This document shows positions 8,938 through 18,879 of a DNA stretch of 64,000 nucleotides, in pieces; positions within the stretch are counted from its first letter, which is position 1; every line of letters begins with the position of its first letter. The notes under the pieces are model-generated. The model searched no databases. It saw only the letters and a program-made list of their open reading frames with translations, and was not told the DNA's origin. The stretch is taken from the NCBI RefSeq assembly GCF_947648125.1, contig NZ_CANSMR010000011.1:124001-188000 (forward strand), given 5' to 3'. The DNA is from an uncultured Bradyrhizobium sp. (GTDB taxonomy: Bacteria > Pseudomonadota > Alphaproteobacteria > Rhizobiales > Xanthobacteraceae). The position numbers and the translations under genes are program-made.

Positions 8938-9546
8938 ATGAGCATCTGGCGCGACCCGCAGAAGCTGATCCTTGCCTCGCAAAGCCGTGCGCGAAGGATG
9001 TTGCTTGAAAACGCCGGCCTCGAGTTCGAGGCGCTGCCGGCCGATATCGATGAACGCGCGGTGCAGAAAAATTCCGGCCTTTCGGCACCGGGCGAGATCG
9101 CATCGCTCCTGGCGCGCGAAAAGGCGCTGTTCATATCGAGGCAGAGGCCGGGTCAATATGTCGTCGGCGCCGACCAGACCCTGGCGCTGGGACCGCGGAT
9201 GCTCAGCAAGCCGGCCGGCCGTGCCCAGGCTGCGGAGCAGCTCGGCCTGCTCGCCGGACAGACGCACGCGCTGCACTCAGCCGTCTCGGTCGCGCGCGAC
9301 GGGAAGGCTCTGTTCGACGATGTGAGCGTCGCCCGGATGACGATGCGGCGGCTTGCTGCCGATGAGATCGAAGCCTATCTCGACCAGGCCGGGGAGGCAG
9401 TGACGACTAGCGTCGGCGCCTACCAGCTCGAGGGTCTCGGCGTGCACCTGTTCGAGCGGATCGAAGGCGACCATTTCACCATCCTCGGCCTGCCGCTATT
9501 GTCGCTGCTCGCATTCCTGCGCCGCGAAAAACTGCTCGCGGTGTGA
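8938..9546 (+). CDS. maf: Maf-family nucleotide pyrophosphatase
   Basis: Hydrolyses non-canonical or modified nucleoside triphosphates (dTTP/UTP or m7GTP depending on subtype). The 202-residue protein has the Maf signature LILASQSRARRMLL near the N-terminus, the catalytic aspartate region VVGADQTL, and the C-terminal SVGAYQLEGLGVHLFERIEG block. It starts 10 bp after ppsR. Subtype is not assigned. Confidence 0.92.
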   Translation: MSIWRDPQKLILASQSRARRMLLENAGLEFEALPADIDERAVQKNSGLSAPGEIASLLAREKALFISRQRPGQYVVGADQTLALGPRMLSKPAGRAQAAEQLGLLAGQTHALHSAVSVARDGKALFDDVSVARMTMRRLAADEIEAYLDQAGEAVTTSVGAYQLEGLGVHLFERIEGDHFTILGLPLLSLLAFLRREKLLAV

Positions 9547-9593
9547 GGTGCCGAGACATGGCGACGGAGAGATGCTGAACCGATGTTGATGCG

Positions 9594-10193
9594 ATGCTGA
9601 TTCTTGGACTGACCGGCTCGATCGGGATGGGGAAATCCACCACGGCCAAACTGTTCATGGAGGCCGGCGTGCCGGTGTACGACGCCGATGCGGCCGTGCA
9701 TCAGCTCTATGAGGGCGAAGCCGTGCCTGCGATCGAGGCTGCCTTTCCCGGCACCACTGCGAACGGCAAGGTCGACCGCGCAAAACTCTCGGCACGCGTG
9801 GTGCACGACCCTGCGGCGATGCGGCAGCTCGAGCAGATCGTGCATCCGATGCTTGGCGCGTCGCGCCAGAAGTTCTTTGCCGATGCAGAAGCTGCCCGCG
9901 CGCCGATCGTCGTCGTCGATGTGCCGCTGCTGTATGAGACCGGCGGCGAGAGGCGCGTCGATGCCGTCGTCGTCGTCACCACAACGACGGAACTACAGCG
10001 CGAGCGGGTGCTGGCGCGGGGCACCATGGATGCCGCCAAGCTCGACGCCATCATTGCCAAGCAGATGCCGGACGCCGAGAAGCGCAAGCGCGCGGATTTC
10101 ATCGTGGATACCTCGCACGGACTTGACCCGGTGCGGGCGCGCATCCGCGACATTCTGGCCGAGGTTGCTAAGATGCCGGAGCGGCGAATCTGA
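9594..10193 (+). CDS. coaE: Dephospho-CoA kinase
   Basis: Last step of coenzyme A synthesis. The 199-residue protein has P-loop [13 protein letters not shown] at residues 5-17 and the family's [12 protein letters not shown] and [11 protein letters not shown] motifs. It lies between maf and dnaQ on the plus strand, a conserved alphaproteobacterial arrangement. Confidence 0.96.
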   Translation: MLILGLTGSIGMGKSTTAKLFMEAGVPVYDADAAVHQLYEGEAVPAIEAAFPGTTANGKVDRAKLSARVVHDPAAMRQLEQIVHPMLGASRQKFFADAEAARAPIVVVDVPLLYETGGERRVDAVVVVTTTTELQRERVLARGTMDAAKLDAIIAKQMPDAEKRKRADFIVDTSHGLDPVRARIRDILAEVAKMPERRI

Positions 10194-10225
10194 TTCGCGC
10201 CGCTTTTTCCGGATTCCCTCACGTC

Positions 10226-10948
10226 ATGCGCGAAATCGTTCTCGATACCGAAACCACTGGCCTCGATCCGCTGCGCGGCGACCGGCTGGTCGAGATCGGC
10301 TGCGTCGAGATATTCAACCGCATGCCGACCGGGCAGACCTACCACGTCTACATCAATCCCGAACGCGACATGCCGGCGGAAGCGTTCGCCGTGCACGGGC
10401 TGTCGACTGAATTCCTGGCCTCCAAGCCGCTGTTCAATGAGGTGGTCGACGAGTTCCTGGCCTTCATCGGCGATACGCCGCTGGTGATCCACAACGCATC
10501 GTTCGACATCAGCTTCATCAATGCCGAGCTCGACCGCATCAAGCGGAAGGCCATTCCGAAGGACCGGCTGGTCGATACGCTGCTGCTGGCGCGCCGCAAG
10601 CATCCAGGCGTGTCGAACCGGCTCGACGATCTCTGCTCGCGCTATCAGATCGACAATTCCCGTCGCACCAAGCACGGCGCCTTGCTCGACGCCGAGCTGC
10701 TGGCCGAGGTCTATATCGACCTGATCGGGGCGCGGCAGTCGCAGCTCATCCTGGCGTCGGAAAATTCGGATGCGCGCAGCGGAAGCTACGGCGATACGCC
10801 GCGGCGGCAGCGCGAGACGGCGCTGGTTGCGCGGGTCAGCGACGCGGATCGCGAAGCCCACCGGGCGTTCGTCGCGACGCTCGGCGACAAGCCGATCTGG
10901 AACGACTATTTGCCGCCGCCAGCGCCTGCTGCAGCACCGGCGGCTTGA
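10226..10948 (+). CDS. dnaQ: DNA polymerase III epsilon subunit (proofreading 3'-5' exonuclease)
   Basis: DEDDh exonuclease of 240 residues. ExoI is VLDTETTGLDP (Asp7, Glu9), ExoII is HNASFDISFINAEL and ExoIII is RRTKHGALLDAELLAEVY (His and Asp). The C-terminus contains the segment that would bind the alpha subunit and ends in an Ala/Pro-rich tail. The start ATG follows coaE by 32 bp. Confidence 0.96.
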   Translation: MREIVLDTETTGLDPLRGDRLVEIGCVEIFNRMPTGQTYHVYINPERDMPAEAFAVHGLSTEFLASKPLFNEVVDEFLAFIGDTPLVIHNASFDISFINAELDRIKRKAIPKDRLVDTLLLARRKHPGVSNRLDDLCSRYQIDNSRRTKHGALLDAELLAEVYIDLIGARQSQLILASENSDARSGSYGDTPRRQRETALVARVSDADREAHRAFVATLGDKPIWNDYLPPPAPAAAPAA

Positions 10949-10971
10949 TTCACGATTGCAGTGTTTCCGCC

Positions 10972-11108
10972 GTCATCCCCGCGCAAAGGCTTTGCCTTTG
11001 TCGCTGGAGGAGCCGCGAAGCGGCGTCTCGAAGGATGAACGGCCCGGCCGGTGGCCCGTCGATCCTTCGAGACGCGCGGACCCGTTGGCGCTCCGCAGGA
11101 TGACGGGG
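10972..11108. repeat. Palindromic intergenic repeat between dnaQ and secB
   Basis: A long inverted repeat beginning CGTCATCCCCGCGCAAAGG and ending CAGGATGACGGGG, with inner arms TCTCGAAGGATG and ATCCTTCGAGACGCGC. The inner arms recur at 51527-51629, so this is a dispersed family. It lies between convergent dnaQ and secB and may double as a terminator. Confidence 0.7.
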
Positions 11109-11128
11109 TTAGGCTTCGGAGCTCTAAC

Positions 11129-11617
11129 TCAGCTCGGCTTGACGCCGGAGGCTGCCTGGGCGGCTGCCTGCCGCTCCATGTTCTGGCGGTAGAGACCGAC
11201 GAAATCGACGGGGTCGAGCAGCAGGGGCGGGAAGCCGCCGTCGCGGACCGAGGTCGCGACGATCTCGCGCGCGAACGGGAACAGCAGCCGCGGGCACTCG
11301 ATCATGACCAGCGGGTGCAAATTCTCCTTCGGCACGTTCACGATCCGGAAGACGCCGGCATAGGCGAGGTCGAAGCTGAACATCACCTTGCCGGCCGACT
11401 CGGCCTTGCCCTCGATCGAGAGGATCACCTCGTACTCGTTCTCCGACAGGTTGTTGGCGGAGACGTTGATCTGGATGTTGATCGCCGGCTGCTGCTGTTG
11501 TTGACCGAGCGAGGCCGGCGCATTCGGGTTCTCGAACGACAGGTCCTTGGTGTACTGCGCCAGCACGTTGAGCTGGGGAGCGGGCTGTTCGACGGGGGCG
11601 CCGTTGCCATTGGTCAT
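11129..11617 (-). CDS. secB: SecB protein-export chaperone
   Basis: Tetrameric cytosolic chaperone that keeps preproteins unfolded for SecA. The start at 11617 ([20 protein letters not shown]) is chosen because it is preceded by AGGAGACATTTTC and gives the family's normal length of 162 residues. Upstream in-frame codons are out of character. The core [18 protein letters not shown] and the C-terminal [12 protein letters not shown] are diagnostic. Confidence 0.96.
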   Translation of the reverse strand: MTNGNGAPVEQPAPQLNVLAQYTKDLSFENPNAPASLGQQQQQPAINIQINVSANNLSENEYEVILSIEGKAESAGKVMFSFDLAYAGVFRIVNVPKENLHPLVMIECPRLLFPFAREIVATSVRDGGFPPLLLDPVDFVGLYRQNMERQAAAQAASGVKPS

Positions 11618-12036
11618 GAAAATGTCTCCTGGAGCGGCGCTCGGGACTGGATGTCCGACGGCACGCGTTAAGGTTTGGAAATGCCGATGCCGGCGAGTGG
11701 CTATCATAGGCCCGGCTCGGTCCACAAGGACGACGAGCGCGTGCGTTGCGGCGGGCCTGCGGCCAAATCTCCGGCAACGGGACAGCGAGCGCAACTTCGC
11801 CCAATCCCTTAACAGCTTCCTAAATTATTGAAGATACGCGATTTCCCGGAAGGAACGGGTTTCCCCCCCGGGTCAAAACGCGCTACACTTGCCCGTGCCA
11901 AAAAGCGCCATTGGCCGGGCATAGTTTCGTGCCTACATGCTGCGGACTCAATCGGTGATGTAATCTCTGCCGTTCCCGACCGGGAACGCTTTGATGCCCG
12001 GCCCGTTGCCGGCAGAGACCAGAAAGCGAATTCGAC
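11618..12036. other. Divergent secB / timA intergenic region
   Basis: A 419-bp gap with no supported gene. It must hold the promoters of both secB (minus) and the Tim44-like gene (plus). A C-run palindromic stretch (CCCGGAAGGAACGGGTTTCCCCCCCGGG) lies at about 11846-11873; it could be a regulatory structure, but none is recognised. Confidence 0.5.
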
Positions 12037-12741
12037 GTGGATATCTACACCATCATCTTCCTGGCGCTGGCCGTATTTATCTTCCTGCGCCTGCGGAGCG
12101 TCCTCGGACAGCGCACGGGAAGCGAGCGGCCGCCGTATGATCGTGCAGCACCCAACGTCCTGCAGCGCGGCCAGGACAACAACGTCGTGCCGATCCCGGG
12201 ATCGGTGATCGATCAGCCGGCCCCGGCCGCGCCCGCCGAACCTGTCGAGCCGACGGAACGCTGGAAGGGCATCGCCGAGCCCGGCACGCCACTGGCGCAG
12301 GGTCTCGACGCGGTTGTCGCTCAGGATTCCTCGTTCGATCCGCGGCATTTCCTCTCAGGCGCCCGCTCGGCCTATGAAATGATCGTGCTGGCCTTCGCTA
12401 ACGGCGATCGCCGCGCGCTGCGCGACCTGCTGTCGGCCGAGGTCTATGAGAGCTTCGAGGCCGCGATCAAGGATCGCGAGAAGCACGAGCAGAAGACCGA
12501 GACGCGGTTCGTGTCGATCGACAAGGCCGAGATCGTCAGCGCGGAGACGCGCGATCGCTCGACCCAGCTCACCGTCCGTTTCGTGTCGCAGATGATTTCG
12601 GTCACGCGCGACAAGGCGGGAACCATCGTCGACGGCAGCCCGGACAAGGTCGCCGACATCACCGACATCTGGACATTCGCCCGCGACTCGACTTCCCGCG
12701 ATCCGAATTGGAAGCTGGTTGGAACTGGAAGCGCTCACTAA
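12037..12741 (+). CDS. Tim44-like (TimA) inner-membrane protein
   Basis: This 234-residue protein has one N-terminal membrane helix (MDIYTIIFLALAVFIFLRLR), a Pro/Ala-rich linker, and a C-terminal Tim44/NTF2-like domain (from about residue 100, SARSAYEMIVLAFANGDRR and onward). The family is the bacterial relative of mitochondrial Tim44; its bacterial role is not settled, although proximity to secB suggests envelope biogenesis. It starts with GTG. Its last 23 bases overlap mltA. Confidence 0.88.
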   Translation: MDIYTIIFLALAVFIFLRLRSVLGQRTGSERPPYDRAAPNVLQRGQDNNVVPIPGSVIDQPAPAAPAEPVEPTERWKGIAEPGTPLAQGLDAVVAQDSSFDPRHFLSGARSAYEMIVLAFANGDRRALRDLLSAEVYESFEAAIKDREKHEQKTETRFVSIDKAEIVSAETRDRSTQLTVRFVSQMISVTRDKAGTIVDGSPDKVADITDIWTFARDSTSRDPNWKLVGTGSAH

Positions 12742-14347
12742 ACATCTTAGCTACGGGCGCCTCGCGATCGCGTGCTGTGCGCTCGCGGTTGTGTGCTCCA
12801 CCGCGGCGATCGCCGCGCGCTACAGGTCGAGCCGGCACGCTCCGCCGCGACACGAGCAGTCCCACCCGATCCCCTATCCAAATCTGGAATTGCCGCTGCA
12901 GGTCAGCGGCAGCCAGTACGAGCCGCTCGCCTGGGCCAATGTCTCCGGCTGGAGCGACGACGATCATCTCGCGGCCTACAACGCGTTTCGCACCAGCTGC
13001 AAGCCGATCGCGGCCCAGCAGGGGGCGCCAACGGAATCGAAGGCGCTCGGCAGCTCGCTGCGCGATCCCTGCCGGATCGCCAAGGGGCTCGACCTCGCCA
13101 GTGGCGCCAAGGGGAATGACAAAGCGAAGGAATTCTTCGAGCAGAATTTTGTGCCGCTGCGGATCTCGCGGCTCGGCGAGGATGCCGGCTTCGTCACCGG
13201 CTATTACGAGCCGGTGCTGGACGGCTCGCGGACCCAGACCGACGTCTACAATGTTCCGGTCTATCGCCGGCCGTCCAACCTGTTCGTGCGCGGCAAGACG
13301 CAAGCGTCCGTCGGCCTGCCCAACAGCGGCCCCGTGTATCGCAAGATCGGCCGGCGCAAGCTCGTGCCCTATTACGACCGCGGCCAGATCGAGGACGGTG
13401 CGATCGCCGGCCGCGGGCTGGAGATCGCCTGGCTGAAGAGCCAGACCGATCTGTTATTCGCGCAGATCCAGGGCTCGGCGCGGATCAAGTTCGAGGACGG
13501 CACCACGCTGCGCATCAATTACGACGCGCATAATGGCTATCCCTATACGCCGGTCGGGCGCGTCCTGATCGACCGCGGCATCATCCCGAAGGATCAGATG
13601 TCGATGCAGAAGATCAGGGAGTGGATGGAGCAGAACCCGGACGGCGCCAAGGAGCTGCGGCGGCAGAACCGCGCCTACGTGTTCTTCCGCGAGGTGCCGC
13701 TGTCCGACAAGGACGAGGCGGTCGGCGCGCAGGGCGTGCCGCTGACGCCGGGTCGCTCGATCGCGGTCGACAAGGCGCTGCATGTCTACGGCACACCGTT
13801 CTTCATCGCCGGCGAGCTGCCGATCGAATCCGAGCAATCCAAGACCCCGTTCCACCGGCTGATGATCGCGCAGGATACGGGATCGGCGATCGTCGGCCCG
13901 GCGCGCGCCGATCTCTATTTCGGCGCCGGCGCGGACGCCGGAAAGGTCTCGGGCCGGCTCCGGCACAATATGCAGTTCGTGATGCTGGTGCCGAAGGGTC
14001 TCGATCCCGTGGCGCGCGGCCACAAGCTGCCGATCCCTGACGAGCGGCCGTCGGCCAAAATCGCGAAGCTGTTTCCGCAGACCGATCCGCCGAAAGACAA
14101 GCCGGCCGCGAAGTCCGCGGATGTGCCGACTGCGACCGTCGCCAGAGCTAGGAGCAAGGATGCGGCCAACAGCGCCGCCAAGAGCGCGGCCGCGAAGGAT
14201 GCCGCGCCCGCTACTCCTCCGGCAACAACCCCTGTCGCGGAGGCCGCACCTGTGGCAGAACCGGTGCCGTTGCCGGTCGCCCGGCCCGACATTCCGCAAC
14301 CGGAGAAGCGGCGCACTCGGCGCTATCGCCATCACCGCGATCAATGA
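12719..14347 (+). CDS. mltA: MltA-family membrane-bound lytic murein transglycosylase
   Basis: Cleaves peptidoglycan glycan strands to yield 1,6-anhydro muropeptides. The 542-residue protein has an N-terminal hydrophobic segment (LAIACCALAVVCSTAAIAA), an MltA domain (about residues 90-330) and a C-terminal 3D domain with the Asp-bearing QDTGSAIVGPARADLYFG stretch. A Lys/Ala/Pro-rich tail of about 100 residues follows and is longer than in E. coli MltA. The assigned start is TTG inside timA; a later start in the first 20 codons is possible. The stop overlaps smr (ATGA). Confidence 0.92.
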   Translation: MELEALTKHLSYGRLAIACCALAVVCSTAAIAARYRSSRHAPPRHEQSHPIPYPNLELPLQVSGSQYEPLAWANVSGWSDDDHLAAYNAFRTSCKPIAAQQGAPTESKALGSSLRDPCRIAKGLDLASGAKGNDKAKEFFEQNFVPLRISRLGEDAGFVTGYYEPVLDGSRTQTDVYNVPVYRRPSNLFVRGKTQASVGLPNSGPVYRKIGRRKLVPYYDRGQIEDGAIAGRGLEIAWLKSQTDLLFAQIQGSARIKFEDGTTLRINYDAHNGYPYTPVGRVLIDRGIIPKDQMSMQKIREWMEQNPDGAKELRRQNRAYVFFREVPLSDKDEAVGAQGVPLTPGRSIAVDKALHVYGTPFFIAGELPIESEQSKTPFHRLMIAQDTGSAIVGPARADLYFGAGADAGKVSGRLRHNMQFVMLVPKGLDPVARGHKLPIPDERPSAKIAKLFPQTDPPKDKPAAKSADVPTATVARARSKDAANSAAKSAAAKDAAPATPPATTPVAEAAPVAEPVPLPVARPDIPQPEKRRTRRYRHHRDQ

Positions 14348-14934
14348 AACGACCCGTGCCGATCCCCGACCTGTCCGCTCCGTCGCGGCGCAAGCGCGCG
14401 CTGAGCGAGGAGGAGCGTGCGCTCTGGGAGAGCGTCGCCAAGCAGGTCAAGCCGCTGCGCAAGAAGCCGGCTGCACCGAAGGCCCACGCCGCAGCCGCTG
14501 ACGCGGCCACGCATCACGCCGGGGCCAAACCCATTCCGGTCAAGCCGGTGACGTCGGTCAAGGCCGCGCCGGCGCCGCGTCCGCACGTGCCACCGCTGGC
14601 GCCGATCGGCCGCCGCGAACGCGCCAAGCTGTCGCGCGGCCGGCAGGAGATCGATGCGCGGCTCGATCTGCACGGCATGACGCAGATCCGCGCGCATCGC
14701 AGGCTGTTCGCCTTCCTACAACGCGCGCACAGCGACGGGCTCACCTTCGTGCTCGTCATCACCGGCAAGGGCAAGGTCGGCGGGCTGGAGTCCGAACGCG
14801 GCGTGCTGCGCCGGCAGGTGCCGGAATGGCTCAGCCTGCCGGAATTCCGCCCGCTGGTCGTCGGCTTCGAGGAGGCGCATATCGGCCATGGCGGCGAGGG
14901 CGCGCTCTATGTGCGGGTCCGGCGCGCGCGCTGA
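14344..14934 (+). CDS. Smr-domain protein
   Basis: Small MutS-related (Smr) domain protein of 196 residues, a putative endonuclease-type fold. The domain motifs LDLHGMT and TGKG are at about residues 102-108 and 140-143. The N-terminal 80 residues are Ala/Lys/Pro-rich and probably disordered. It is translationally coupled to mltA through an ATGA overlap. Cellular substrate unknown. Confidence 0.9.
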   Translation: MKRPVPIPDLSAPSRRKRALSEEERALWESVAKQVKPLRKKPAAPKAHAAAADAATHHAGAKPIPVKPVTSVKAAPAPRPHVPPLAPIGRRERAKLSRGRQEIDARLDLHGMTQIRAHRRLFAFLQRAHSDGLTFVLVITGKGKVGGLESERGVLRRQVPEWLSLPEFRPLVVGFEEAHIGHGGEGALYVRVRRAR

Positions 14935-14936
14935 GC

Positions 14937-16061
14937 CTAAAAGGGTCTGACGATCCCGACGCGGGGAATCAGCGTAACGATCCAGCCTAATATCGTCGTC
15001 TTGCGATCGTCTGACGGGATCGGCGGCACGTCCTTCGACGCCGGCAGCATCTTCACGGCATGCAGCATCAGGAACATGCAAACCGCCCAGTTCGAGATCC
15101 AGCGCGAATAGTCGAACACGGTCACGAACATCACGAAATAGCCGGCGCTGATCATGATGAGCGCGGCGAACACGATCCGCCGATGCAGCTCATTCGCGAG
15201 CGCGCCGATCAGCCGCGCGAAATAGCGCCACAGCGGCACGTGCAGCCAGATCAGCAGCGCGAACACCGGGACGCCCAGGATGTTCGAGGGCATCCGCGCC
15301 CAGGTGTCGGCGAACTCCTTCGATAGCGGCTGATACCAGATGTAGCCGAACTGAAGCAGGTCGGTCCGCGACGGATCGGCCATCCGGCTTTGCAGGTGAC
15401 GGATGAACTCGTCATAGGGCACCTCCACCGTGCCGGCGAACTGCGCGACCAGGAACAGGATGCCGACGGCGGCGAGCGCCACAAGGCCGATGGCGATGCT
15501 ACGCGGCGTCACGCGTTGCATCAGATAGAAGCGCAGCACCACGATCGCCGCGATGGTCGGAACATACATCAGGACGAAGATGTGATGGACCAGGATCAGC
15601 AGGATCGAGAACAGCGCCGCGATCAGCACATAGACGACCGAGCGCGCCGGGATCAGCAGCAGCGCGATCGTCAGCGCACAGCCATAGATGTCGAAATGGC
15701 CGAGCGTGTGCATGAAATTCTTCAGGAAGAACGGCGATCCCGCGATGAAAACGAACAGCGGCCAATGCGCATCGTCGAAGCCGAATGTCCGCCGGAACAG
15801 TTTGACGAAGAGCCCGAGCGTCACCAGCCAGATCGTGCCGGCCAGCGCGAACACCAGCCACACCGGCACCCTGTCGGTGAACAGCGACACGATCGCGCCG
15901 ATCAGCGCGCGCTTGGTGAAGCCGTAGTGATAGTCGACCAGGAGATGGATGTAGGGGACGAAGGGCGGCAGCGCGATCTTGTGCAGGAACACCCCGACCA
16001 GCACGGCCGCATTGACGGCCAGCATCAAGCGCCAGGGGTTTTCCCAGACTCGCAGATTCAT
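14937..16061 (-). CDS. Multi-pass membrane protein of unknown function
   Basis: A 374-residue protein with about 9-10 hydrophobic helices spread over its length and the conserved-looking stretch LLVDYHYGFTKRALIGAIVS near residue 40-60. The layout of alternating helices and charged loops recalls GT-C type or EpsG-like membrane proteins, but no catalytic motif is recognised and no function is assigned. It is isolated between convergent smr and hslU and flanked by a dispersed repeat. Confidence 0.75.
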   Translation of the reverse strand: MNLRVWENPWRLMLAVNAAVLVGVFLHKIALPPFVPYIHLLVDYHYGFTKRALIGAIVSLFTDRVPVWLVFALAGTIWLVTLGLFVKLFRRTFGFDDAHWPLFVFIAGSPFFLKNFMHTLGHFDIYGCALTIALLLIPARSVVYVLIAALFSILLILVHHIFVLMYVPTIAAIVVLRFYLMQRVTPRSIAIGLVALAAVGILFLVAQFAGTVEVPYDEFIRHLQSRMADPSRTDLLQFGYIWYQPLSKEFADTWARMPSNILGVPVFALLIWLHVPLWRYFARLIGALANELHRRIVFAALIMISAGYFVMFVTVFDYSRWISNWAVCMFLMLHAVKMLPASKDVPPIPSDDRKTTILGWIVTLIPRVGIVRPF

Positions 16062-16075
16062 CGATCGCCCACTCT

Positions 16076-16208
16076 CGTCGTCCCGGGCAAGCGAAGCGCG
16101 ACCCGGGACCCATAACCACCGAAGGCAGTATTTAGAAGGAATGTCGTCCCGAGTCTTGGTTACTGCGGGCTGCGGGGGTTATGGGCCCCGGCCTTCGCCG
16201 GGGCGACG
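16076..16208. repeat. Dispersed inverted repeat (copy 1)
   Basis: Begins GTCGTCCCGGGCAAGCG and contains GGGACCCATAACCAC, then the inverse GGTTATGGGCCCC and GGGGCGACGA. The same outer arms occur at 23858-23975. Both copies lie at gene ends. Confidence 0.75.
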
Positions 16209-16221
16209 ATGGCTGTACCGC

Positions 16222-17526
16222 CTACAAAATAAACCGGCTCAGATCGGCGTTCTTGGCGAGGTCGCCAACATGCTTGGTCACGTAGTCGGCGTCGACCTGG
16301 ATGGTCTCGCCGTGACGATCGGGCGCGGTGAAGGATATCTCGTCCAGCACCCGCTCCATCACGGTCTGCAGCCGCCTTGCGCCGATATTCTCGACCGTGG
16401 AATTGACCGCGACCGCGACATCGGCCAGCGCGTCGATCGCACTGTCGGTGACCTCGAGCGTGACGCCCTCGGTCTTCAGCAGCGCGACATACTGCTTGAT
16501 CAGCGACGCTTCCGGCTCCGTCAGGATCCGGCGCATGTCGTCGCGGGACAGCGCCTGCAATTCGACGCGGATCGGCAGGCGGCCCTGCAGTTCGGGCAGG
16601 AGGTCCGACGGCTTGGCGATATGGAAGGCGCCCGAGGCGATGAACAGGATGTGGTCGGTCTTGACCGCGCCGTGCTTGGTCGAGACCGTGGTGCCCTCGA
16701 TCAGCGGCAGCAGGTCGCGCTGCACGCCCTCGCGCGAGACGTCGCCGCCGGCGCGGTTCTCGCGCACGCAGATCTTGTCGATCTCGTCGAGGAAGACGAT
16801 GCCGTTGTTCTCGACGGCGTTGATCGCCTCCTGCACCAGCTGGTCGGTGTCGAGCAGCTTGTCGGATTCTTCGTTGACGAGGATCTCGTGCGAGCCTTCC
16901 ACCGTCAGGCGGCGGGTCTTGCTGCGTCCGCCCATCTTGCCGAAGATGTCGCCGAGCGAGATCGCGCCCATCTGGGCGCCGGGCATGCCGGGGATTTCGA
17001 ACATCGGCATGCCGCTGCCGGACGACTGCGTCTCGATCTCGATTTCCTTGTCGTTGAGCTCGCCGGCGCGCAGCTTCTTGCGGAACGACTCCCGCGTCGC
17101 CGGGCTCGATGCGGGGCCGACCAGCGCATCCAGCACGCGCTCCTCGGCGGCGAGCTGGGCACGGGCCTGGACGTCCTTGCGCTTGCGCTCGCGGGTCTGC
17201 GAAATCGCCACCTCGACGAGGTCGCGAACGATCTGCTCGACGTCGCGGCCGACATAGCCGACCTCGGTGAACTTGGTGGCTTCGACCTTGAGGAACGGCG
17301 CGCCCGCAAGCTTGGCCAGCCGCCGCGCGATCTCGGTCTTGCCGACGCCGGTCGGCCCGATCATCAGGATGTTCTTGGGCAGAACCTCCTCGCGCAGGGA
17401 ACCGGCAAGCTGCAGCCGCCGCCAGCGGTTGCGCAGCGCGATCGACACCGCGCGCTTGGCGTCGGTCTGGCCGACGATGAAACGATCAAGTTCAGAAACG
17501 ATTTCGCGGGGGGAGAAGTCGGTCAT
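16222..17526 (-). CDS. hslU: HslU (ClpY) ATPase subunit of the HslUV protease
   Basis: AAA+ unfoldase of 434 residues that feeds substrates into HslV. Walker [16 protein letters not shown] is near residue 55-69, Walker [11 protein letters not shown] is central, and the C-terminus ends in LSRFIL, the hydrophobic tail that docks into HslV. The I-domain lies between the two Walker motifs. A frameshifted GNAT gene separates it from hslV, so the usual hslVU coupling is interrupted. Confidence 0.97.
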   Translation of the reverse strand: MTDFSPREIVSELDRFIVGQTDAKRAVSIALRNRWRRLQLAGSLREEVLPKNILMIGPTGVGKTEIARRLAKLAGAPFLKVEATKFTEVGYVGRDVEQIVRDLVEVAISQTRERKRKDVQARAQLAAEERVLDALVGPASSPATRESFRKKLRAGELNDKEIEIETQSSGSGMPMFEIPGMPGAQMGAISLGDIFGKMGGRSKTRRLTVEGSHEILVNEESDKLLDTDQLVQEAINAVENNGIVFLDEIDKICVRENRAGGDVSREGVQRDLLPLIEGTTVSTKHGAVKTDHILFIASGAFHIAKPSDLLPELQGRLPIRVELQALSRDDMRRILTEPEASLIKQYVALLKTEGVTLEVTDSAIDALADVAVAVNSTVENIGARRLQTVMERVLDEISFTAPDRHGETIQVDADYVTKHVGDLAKNADLSRFIL

Positions 17527-17597
17527 TGGCTCTAGCTAGGTTGAAAGAACTGTCTCGGCAAGCGCCGTTCCGCGCCTGCGACGTTAGCTCATTGTTT

Positions 17598-17647
17598 GAG
17601 CATGATCTTTTTGGGAAGACCGCTTCGCACTTTTCCGGATCATGCTC
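17598..17647. repeat. REP-like palindrome (GAGCATGATC family, copy 1)
   Basis: Arms GAGCATGATC and GATCATGCTC enclose a 30-base centre containing TTTTTGGGAAGACCGC. Related copies are at 19480-19525 and 49927-50000. It lies between the GNAT gene and hslU. Confidence 0.8.
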
Positions 17648-17652
17648 TGGGG

Positions 17653-18137
17653 TCATTTGTCTCGCGCCATCAGCAGTGCAGGACCATCGGGCGTATCGAC
17701 CATTCCGACCTTCCAGAAGCCTGCCTTTCATAGGCGCGCACGGCACGCGCATTGGCGGGATCGGGATCGGTGACGATGCGGGACGCGCCTTGTGCCAGCC
17801 GGTCGTCGACAAAGGCACGGATCAGCGCCGAGCCGTGGCCACCTGCCATCATGTCGGGCTCGCCGATGAAGAGATCGATGCCGCGGGTGCCGTCCGGTTG
17901 CTTGCCGAAACCGGAATTCCACGCCGTCAGGTCGTAGCACTGGAGGTAGCCGAAATCATTGCCCTCGGCGGCAACGATGAATTGGTCCACCGCAGGCTCC
18001 TCGAGGTCGCCGCTGACGAGCGCATATTGCTCGGCCGGATCGCCCCACCACTCCCGGACATGCGGCAACGCCAGCCACCGCTTGATCCGCGGCAGGTCGG
18101 CCGTCGTCATCGGGCGGAAACGATAGGGGCCGGCCAT
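17653..18137 (-). pseudogene. GNAT N-acetyltransferase with a one-base frameshift
   Basis: An AAC(6')-type GNAT of the 'acetyltransf_8-like' group. The readable frame runs MAGPYRFRPMTTADLPRIKRWL through GGHGSALIRAF (acetyl-CoA pyrophosphate loop) and DPANARAVRAYER, then ends in an uncharacteristic tail SGRSEW...VLHC at 17670. If one base is restored in the G run near 17722-17727, the frame continues as GFWKVGMVDTPDG and PALLMARDK to a stop at 17653, the normal family C-terminus (about 161 aa). The break falls right in motif B. It may be a real null mutation or a sequencing error. The gene sits between hslV and hslU, starting 2 bp after hslV. Confidence 0.8.
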
Positions 18138-18139
18138 GC

Positions 18140-18697
18140 TCAGCCGCCGATCGTCTCGATCGTCACGTTCCGGTTGGTGTAGACGCAGATATCGGCAGCG
18201 ATATCCAGCGCGCGACGAACGATGGTCTCGGCGTCCTTGTCGGTATCGACCAGCGCGCGGGCCGCCGCGAGGGCGTAGTTGCCGCCGGATCCGATCGCCA
18301 TGACCCCGGATTCGGGCTCAAGCACGTCGCCGGTGCCGGTCAGCACCAGGGAAACGTCCTTGTCGGCCACGATCATCATGGCCTCCAGCCGGCGCAGATA
18401 ACGGTCGGTCCGCCAGTCCTTGGCGAGCTCGACGGCGGCCCGGGTCAGTTGCCCCGGATATTGCTCCAGCTTGCTTTCCAGCCGCTCGAACAGGGTGAAG
18501 GCATCGGCGGTGGCGCCGGCAAAGCCGCCGATCACGTCGCCCTTGCCGATCCGCCGGACCTTCTTGGCATTGGCCTTGATCACGGTCTGGCCGATCGAGA
18601 CCTGGCCGTCGCCGCCGATCACCACCTTGCCGCCCTTGCGGACCGTGCAGATCGTGGTGCCATGCCAGACCGGCAGCTCATTTTGGGGTGCTTGCAT
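18140..18697 (-). CDS. hslV: HslV (ClpQ) protease subunit
   Basis: Threonine protease of 185 residues that forms the double hexamer of HslUV. The proteolytic core starts at [19 protein letters not shown], but 13 residues ([13 protein letters not shown]) come before the expected catalytic Thr, so the protein must be processed or start later. Similar N-terminal extensions occur in other alphaproteobacterial HslV (recalled). The gene is followed by the GNAT pseudogene and hslU. Confidence 0.95.
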   Translation of the reverse strand: MQAPQNELPVWHGTTICTVRKGGKVVIGGDGQVSIGQTVIKANAKKVRRIGKGDVIGGFAGATADAFTLFERLESKLEQYPGQLTRAAVELAKDWRTDRYLRRLEAMMIVADKDVSLVLTGTGDVLEPESGVMAIGSGGNYALAAARALVDTDKDAETIVRRALDIAADICVYTNRNVTIETIGG

Positions 18698-18879
18698 AGG
18701 TTACCTCTCTTCCGGGCAGATTTAGGCGGTCAGGCAGGGGGTTACAATCGGGGGGATTTCGCAAGGATTTCCGGTCACCATGGCCCGAAGTTGGGCGTTT
18801 CGGGGTCATCCCGCAGTAGCGAAGGTGACATCAGCCTGTTAAAAGACCGGCGTTTTCGGCACGGGAAAGCTTAATCTTC

